This document shows, one piece after another, positions 5,685 to 7,730 of a stretch of DNA of 7,730 nt (its first letter is position 1; the number at the start of each line of letters is the position of its first letter). A program made the position numbers and the translations under genes. The DNA comes from Thermogutta sp. (GTDB lineage: Bacteria > Planctomycetota > Planctomycetia > Pirellulales > Thermoguttaceae), in NCBI GenBank assembly GCA_012798155.1, contig JAAZNR010000248.1, positions 1 through 7,730 on the forward strand, written 5' to 3'. Below the pieces are notes generated by a model. That model saw nothing but the letters and a program-made list of their open reading frames with translations. It was not told where the DNA came from and searched no databases.

Positions 5685-6821
5685 TCAAACGCGAAGCGAG
5701 TCCGGCAGGATCGGCGCGGCGTCAGGTTCCGAGACGTAAACGCAGTCCGGCTCGGCCGCCAGGTAGTCGCCCGTTACCGCGTAGGCCCGCGACCGGCTGC
5801 CCCCGCAAACGTAGCGATAATTGCACTTCCCGCACTTTCCACGGAATCGGTCCGGTTGCCGGAGGGCCAAGAAGACCGGATGCCGTTGGTAGACGTCGAC
5901 GATCGAGACTCGCGGAAAGAGGCCGCAGAAAACAGGCAGGAATCCGGCGGGGAAAATCTCGCCGATGTGGCTGACGAACATGATCCCCCTTCCGTCGCCT
6001 ACCCCGACCAGCGAACGCATTCTCCGTCGCTCGAGCGGCATCTTGCCCTGCTCCATTTGCCGGAGGACAAAGCGCCGATAATGCGGCGCCTCCGTCGTCT
6101 TGATGGCAAAGGGGCGCGAAAGCGATTGTTGCCAAAGCCGCGCGAAAACCTCTTCGTACTCCTCCGGCGAAATCCGCTCCTCCGTTTGCCCCCTGCCCAC
6201 CGGTACGAGGAAAAACACGGACCACATCGCGATTCCCTGCTTGGCCAACATTTCGGCCAGGGCGTCGATCTGAGCGTAATTGCGGCGCGTGATGGTGGTA
6301 TTGACTTGGACGTAGAAGCCGAGTTGCCGGGCGGATTCGAGGATTTCGACCGTCCGAGCAAAACTCCCATCCCAGCCGCGAAAGGCATCGTGCGTCGTCG
6401 CGTCGGCGCCGTCGAGACTGACGCCGAGCGCAGTCACGCCGGCGTCTTTGGCGCGGCGCAGGGCATCCCACGTAGCGAGCGGCGTCGCGGACGGCGTGAG
6501 GGCCGTGTTCAGTCCTAGGCCCACCGCGGCTTCCAGCAAGTGCCAGATGTCTTTGCGCTTCAAAGGGTCGCCGCCGGTGAAAACGACGTTCGGCTTGCGG
6601 GGAAACTCCGTCGCCTGCTTTAGCAGAGAGATCGCCTTTTCCGTGCCGAGTTCCTGGGGGTGGCTTTCGGGCTGAGCGGACGCTCGACAATGCTTGCATA
6701 CCAGATCGCAGGCTTGGGTCACCTCAAAGTACAGCATCAGCGGGCTGCAGGACAAATCTTCCCAGCGGTAGCCCAGGAAGTGCGCAGCGGGGTTCCTTGA
6801 GTCGGTCATGGCGCATAACAT
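5685..6821 (-). CDS. radical SAM/SPASM protein, TIGR04053-type
   Basis: A 378-residue radical S-adenosylmethionine enzyme. The motif EVTQACDLVCKHCRA gives the three cysteines (C38, C42, C45) that bind the SAM-cleaving 4Fe-4S cluster; FTGGDPLKR (about residues 81-89) is the GGE-like SAM-binding motif and VSLDGAD lies in the barrel. The C-terminal SPASM-like region has C299, C330, C333, C339 and C360 (GKCGKCNYRYVCGGSRSRAYA), enough for at least one auxiliary cluster. The TTEAPHYRRFVL and SHIGEIFPAGFLP segments, together with this layout, match the TIGR04053 family, related to the haem-modifying enzymes AhbD and NirJ. The substrate of TIGR04053 proteins is not known to me. The start at 6821 (MLCAM) competes with ATG at 6809; neither has a clear Shine-Dalgarno. 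A SAM-derived radical reaction on a peptide or porphyrin-like substrate in the cytoplasm is the likely role. Confidence 0.87.
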   Translation of the reverse strand: MLCAMTDSRNPAAHFLGYRWEDLSCSPLMLYFEVTQACDLVCKHCRASAQPESHPQELGTEKAISLLKQATEFPRKPNVVFTGGDPLKRKDIWHLLEAAVGLGLNTALTPSATPLATWDALRRAKDAGVTALGVSLDGADATTHDAFRGWDGSFARTVEILESARQLGFYVQVNTTITRRNYAQIDALAEMLAKQGIAMWSVFFLVPVGRGQTEERISPEEYEEVFARLWQQSLSRPFAIKTTEAPHYRRFVLRQMEQGKMPLERRRMRSLVGVGDGRGIMFVSHIGEIFPAGFLPVFCGLFPRVSIVDVYQRHPVFLALRQPDRFRGKCGKCNYRYVCGGSRSRAYAVTGDYLAAEPDCVYVSEPDAAPILPDSLRV

Positions 6822-6882
6822 TTTAGGGAAGGCGGACGATGACGGGCGCCGCGGTCGCTTGCGCCGCTATCGCCATTGGGAA

Positions 6883-7057
6883 CCGTTCACGGGAAGCGCC
6901 CCGGTTCTCGCATGGAAACGCAGAGAACGGAGAAAACGGAGAAAACGCAGAGAACGCAGAGTTGCGGCCGGCCATTTCTCCTCCGCGCCCTCTGCGCTTC
7001 AAAGACCGCTTCTCCGACTCTGCGTTTCAAAAACAGACCGGGCACGTCCGTGAACGG
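6883..7057. repeat. MITE-like dispersed repeat, copy 2
   Basis: The ends are perfect 10-bp inverted repeats: CCGTTCACGG (6883-6892) and CCGTGAACGG (7048-7057). The core arms GAAACGCAGAG (6915-6925) and CTCTGCGTTTC (7018-7028) are identical to those of copy 1, followed by the same TTTCAAAAACAG and, after the end, GGCTAC. It is about 120 bp shorter than copy 1, mainly because the palindromic left part of copy 1 is missing. The inner left arm has expanded AAAACGGAG units, so the two copies vary in repeat number. Confidence 0.58.
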
Positions 7058-7359
7058 CTACCGTCATTGTTGCGCAGTTCCGCCGCAGGGCAAGGGTAAC
7101 AAGCAACGAATCGTTGCGGAGCGAGCGCCTTTCCAGACCCGGCCTAGGAAAAGCCCCCTCCGGCCGACAAACAAAAGCCGCCAAAGGAAAAGCCGCCGAT
7201 GGGGAAGAAAAAATGCCAGCCAGCGTCGAGCAGGCGGCACTCGCTTCCGAGCATCGACTTTCGGCCGACGCGGGACAGGGGGTTCGAAGCTGAGAACCAC
7301 GAAGAAGCCAGTCTCGGCTATCGCAGGCCGCCTCCCTTAATTATACTCTGCAGGACAAG

Positions 7360-7387
7360 AAGCTGGGCAAACTGGGGTACCCAGCTT
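7360..7387. terminator. hairpin downstream of rplQ, possible terminator
   Basis: AAGCTGGG (7360-7367) pairs perfectly with CCCAGCTT (7380-7387) around a 12-base loop. A nested alternative, CTGGG (7372-7376) with CCCAG (7380-7384), has a 3-base loop. It lies about 100 bases beyond the rplQ stop on the minus strand, and there it is followed by CTTGTCCT, a weak T-rich tail only. It could end the ribosomal-protein transcript. Confidence 0.4.
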
Positions 7388-7488
7388 TGTAAGTCTGCGT
7401 AAGATCGGTAAGCCGGTTTCGGAGATCCTGCGCAGTAAAATTAAGCCCTCAACCACGCCGTTCAACGCGCTGCGCTTTAGCTTGGAAA

Positions 7489-7730
7489 TCAGGCCGAAGT
7501 CTGGGGACTCTCAGTCTCCACGCCGTCTGAGGAGCCGAGAACAGGGGCAGTCGCCTCTTGCGATGTGAATTCCGGCTTGACGGAAGGGGCTCGGCGTTTT
7601 TTCTTCGGCCGGTCGTTGTTCCCGACCAGGGCCAGGATGGCGCGAATCCCCGCATCGCCGACGCGCGGCTTGGCGAGACGGACAATCCGCGTATATCCGC
7701 CCGGTCGATCGGTAAAACGAGGCGCGATCC
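7489..7730 (-). CDS. rplQ: 50S ribosomal protein L17, C-terminal part (cut by window edge)
   Basis: The minus strand from base 7728 to the TGA at 7491-7489 encodes 79 residues without a start, as the gene enters from beyond the right edge. The segment [20 protein letters not shown], followed by [14 protein letters not shown], is the conserved C-terminal core of bacterial L17, which sits at the peptide-exit side of the large ribosomal subunit. L17 usually ends soon after this core; here about 39 more residues follow, with a basic run (RPKKKRR) and then a Ser/Thr/Glu-rich tail. In most bacteria rplQ closes the rpsM-rpsK-rpsD-rpoA-rplQ operon, so rpoA is expected just beyond the window. The translation is clean and the family match is strong. 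Confidence 0.88.
   Translation of the reverse strand, partial: IAPRFTDRPGGYTRIVRLAKPRVGDAGIRAILALVGNNDRPKKKRRAPSVKPEFTSQEATAPVLGSSDGVETESPQTSA

Larger units (their letters stand above)
6822..7488. other. spacer between radical SAM gene and rplQ
   Basis: This gene-less stretch of 667 bases contains MITE-like repeat copy 2 (6883-7057), short purine-rich direct repeats of GGAAAAGCC type near 7146-7195, and a hairpin (7360-7387). The frames crossing it are repeat-driven or very basic with no recognisable domain. No tRNA cloverleaf is found, although GGTTCGAAGC at 7281-7290 looks like a T-loop. Confidence 0.55.

Noticed and set aside
5434..5688. Minus-strand 84-codon frame whose TTG overlaps the radical SAM stop
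   Set aside because: The overlap suggests coupling, but there is no Shine-Dalgarno, no hydrophobic core and no known motif, and the end is rich in Cys, Arg and Gly like a chance frame.
5346..6518. Plus-strand 390-codon frame opposite the radical SAM gene
   Set aside because: The opposite strand encodes clear radical SAM and SPASM motifs. This frame is Arg- and Pro-rich with no recognisable domain.
7281..7290. T-loop-like GGTTCGAAGC suggesting a tRNA
   Set aside because: No matching acceptor, D or anticodon arm can be placed around it and no CCA end follows.
7340..7345. TATAAT on the minus strand as a -10 box
   Set aside because: The only -35-like sequence (TTGCCC) is 19 bases away and part of the hairpin at 7360-7387, and the nearest gene start is over 500 bases downstream.
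7199..7402. Plus-strand 67-codon frame starting MGKKK
   Set aside because: It has no domain or protein-like core, runs through the hairpin at 7360-7387, and lies opposite the downstream region of rplQ.

Overview
The window looks like a piece of a planctomycete chromosome, most likely from the Pirellulales-like part of the phylum. This is judged from the kinds of genes and the GC-rich, repeat-bearing spacers, not from a database match. It carries four complete genes, two housekeeping genes cut by the window edges, one doubtful small ORF, and unusually long spacers with dispersed repeats.

Left edge (1-1277): the first 65 bases are the N-terminus of argB (acetylglutamate kinase) on the minus strand, starting at TTG behind a strong Shine-Dalgarno. 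About 1.2 kb follows without a convincing gene. It holds degenerate tandem repeats (181-262, 334-385), a perfect hairpin (474-500), a possible small membrane or secreted protein on the minus strand (516-821), and copy 1 of a MITE-like repeat with CCGTTCACG ends around a 9-bp-period GCAGAG hairpin (939-1231).

Plus-strand pair (1278-3960): an MFS transporter with an unusual insertion of about 145 residues in the extracytoplasmic loop between TM7 and TM8. It is followed after about 90 bases by a glutamine-amidotransferase-like (PF07090-type) protein without the usual catalytic cysteine. The two are probably co-transcribed. A hairpin-rich element (3961-4033) ends this unit and the convergent minus-strand unit.

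Minus-strand pair (4026-6821): a radical SAM/SPASM protein of the TIGR04053 type (5685-6821), then, after a 384-base spacer, a FabF-like ketosynthase (4026-5300). In the ketosynthase the nucleophilic Cys is replaced by Glu and the second catalytic His by Asn, while the first His is kept. It should not be a standard condensing enzyme and is the most interesting gene here.

Right edge (6822-7730): copy 2 of the MITE-like repeat (6883-7057), a hairpin (7360-7387), and the C-terminal part of rplQ (ribosomal protein L17) on the minus strand, entering from beyond the window.

No complete pathway can be read from the window. The best candidate for new biology is the Glu/His/Asn ketosynthase homologue and its possible link to the radical SAM gene upstream.
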